DNA of 12,934 nucleotides from Methanomicrobiales archaeon (GTDB lineage Archaea; Halobacteriota; Methanomicrobia; Methanomicrobiales; Methanospirillaceae), in the NCBI GenBank assembly GCA_013415575.1, contig JAAEES010000013.1, positions 1-12,934 of the forward strand. Direction: 5' to 3'. This document shows positions 11,984 through 12,934 of the stretch, in pieces. Each line of letters opens with the position of its first letter. Position 1 is the stretch's first letter. Below the pieces are notes generated by a model. It worked only from the letters and a program-made list of their open reading frames with translations, made no database searches and was not told the origin of the DNA. The position numbers were made by a program, and so were the translations under genes.

Positions 11984-12934
11984 TTACCCTGCCTGCGGGA
12001 CATGAACAATGAGTTCCCTGTGTTTTTTCACGATTGTGTCCGCCAGGGTCTCCAGTTCACGCAGGCATGTCTGATCCGGGGCCCCTTTTATATAGACGGG
12101 GTCAAGCATCTCGGCATTGAGCCGCGAGAGCATCCCTTTGAGGGTCTCAACCGTATTCCCCCCCCATCCGTACGAGCCGATTACCGCTGCGAATTTCGTT
12201 TTCGGACGGATGAGGTTGGTGATGTATGCCGCATTCACCGCCAGCGGGTGGGGGCCGAAGAGCATGGTGGGGGTGCCTATCACGACGGTTGCCGCATCAA
12301 CAAGAGCCATAGCGATTTCGCCGATATCCGAGACTGCGAGGTTGAATATCCGGACAGAAACAGTGCGTTCCATGAGAGCTCCGGCAAAATGGTTCACCAT
12401 CTTCTCGGTACTTCCATGCATACTCACGTAGATGATGACCACCTCGTTCTTTACCTCATCGGATATCCAGTCCCGGTAGGCAGCAAGGATAGGTTCAGGC
12501 GGCTTGTGGAGCGGGCCATGACTAGGGGCAATGATCCTGATATCATATGAAGAGAGTTTTGCCAGGTGGTCCCTGATATTCGACCGGAACGGCATCATGA
12601 TCTCGGCATAGTACCGCTTCGCCGAATGGTAGATATCCTGGATATTATCGACGAAAAGGTGGCTGGTGGCGCGGTGGGAGCCAAAAAGATCACAGGAAAA
12701 GAGCACCCGGTCTTCCTTCAGGTAGGTGAGCATGGTCTCAGGCCAGTGCACCCAGGGGGCCATGATGAATTCAAGAGTTTTATTGCCAAGAGAGATAGTA
12801 TCGCGGTCTTTCACCACCAGGCACCGTTCGGGGGGAATCTCGAGCAGGTTCACCACGAGGTCACGGCACTTCTCGCTCACCACGATTTGCGCCCGGGGAA
12901 AGAGCTCTGCAGCCATAGGGAGTGAGCCCGAGTG
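11984..12934 (-). CDS. fprA: Flavodiiron protein / F420H2 oxidase (N-terminal part outside window)
   Basis: The frame is open to the window edge, and the first visible residues are HSGSLP. This is the end of the family's metal-binding E-x-D-H-SGS motif, so an upstream ATG at 12916 is internal and the gene continues outside. Further diiron ligands are visible: H63 (VHWPETM), D82 (SCDLFGSH) and H139 (PSHGPLH). A C-terminal flavodoxin domain begins at about residue 165 with IIYVSMHGSTEKM (FMN phosphate loop) and continues through GTPTMLFGPHP and GSYGWGGNTVETL. In methanogens these proteins reduce O2 to water using reduced coenzyme F420, protecting oxygen-sensitive enzymes; some relatives reduce nitric oxide. 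The gene lies 38 bases upstream of prk on the same strand. Confidence 0.9.
   Translation of the reverse strand, partial: HSGSLPMAAELFPRAQIVVSEKCRDLVVNLLEIPPERCLVVKDRDTISLGNKTLEFIMAPWVHWPETMLTYLKEDRVLFSCDLFGSHRATSHLFVDNIQDIYHSAKRYYAEIMMPFRSNIRDHLAKLSSYDIRIIAPSHGPLHKPPEPILAAYRDWISDEVKNEVVIIYVSMHGSTEKMVNHFAGALMERTVSVRIFNLAVSDIGEIAMALVDAATVVIGTPTMLFGPHPLAVNAAYITNLIRPKTKFAAVIGSYGWGGNTVETLKGMLSRLNAEMLDPVYIKGAPDQTCLRELETLADTIVKKHRELIVHVPQAG

Noticed and set aside
1..12934. CRISPR arrays, insertion sequences, tRNA or rRNA genes
   Set aside because: No regularly spaced repeats, terminal inverted repeats with transposase, or cloverleaf/rRNA-like segments were noticed on either strand.

Overview
The window reads as a chromosomal segment of a hydrogenotrophic methanogen, most likely of the order Methanomicrobiales (Methanoregula/Methanolinea-like). 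The reasons are a stand-alone two-KH archaeal NusA, an archaeal-type phosphoribulokinase, a flavodiiron protein, a methanogen-style leuC/leuD/leuB-type cluster, TATA-box promoters in place of bacterial -35/-10 elements, and GGTGA/GGAGG ribosome binding sites. The lineage is inferred from gene content only. No mobile element, CRISPR array, tRNA or rRNA was seen. Genes are tightly packed; the longest gene-free stretch is about 220 bases (9254-9473).

Left part (1-2719): the 3' end of a flippase-like (UPF0104) membrane protein gene is followed on the plus strand by a DUF151 bifunctional-nuclease-family gene. Facing them on the minus strand is a nusA-hisE pair with an ATGA overlap, and before that a secreted SIMPL-domain protein. 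Middle left (2879-5723): a plus-strand operon for the two subunits of an isopropylmalate dehydratase/homoaconitase-type enzyme and a beta-decarboxylating dehydrogenase. This is leucine biosynthesis, or the related 2-oxoacid chain elongation of coenzyme B synthesis.

Centre (5693-9253): all on the minus strand. The main feature is a nitrogenase-like operon with one NifH-type ATP-dependent reductase and two different NifD/K-type catalytic subunits. The subunits are far shorter than true nitrogenase, and no nifE, nifN, nifB or nifI genes are present. The gene set also differs from the F430 enzyme CfbCD, which has a single NifD-type subunit. The first catalytic subunit appears to lack part of its third domain. 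A 162-residue orphan gene with its own promoter follows, and its 3' end overlaps the end of leuB.

Right part (9474-12934): minus-strand genes for a TrkH potassium channel subunit, an archaeal phosphoribulokinase (candidate enzyme of the reductive hexulose-phosphate pathway), and a flavodiiron protein cut by the window edge. The candidate undescribed system is the three-gene nitrogenase-like reductase, whose substrate cannot be read from the sequence.
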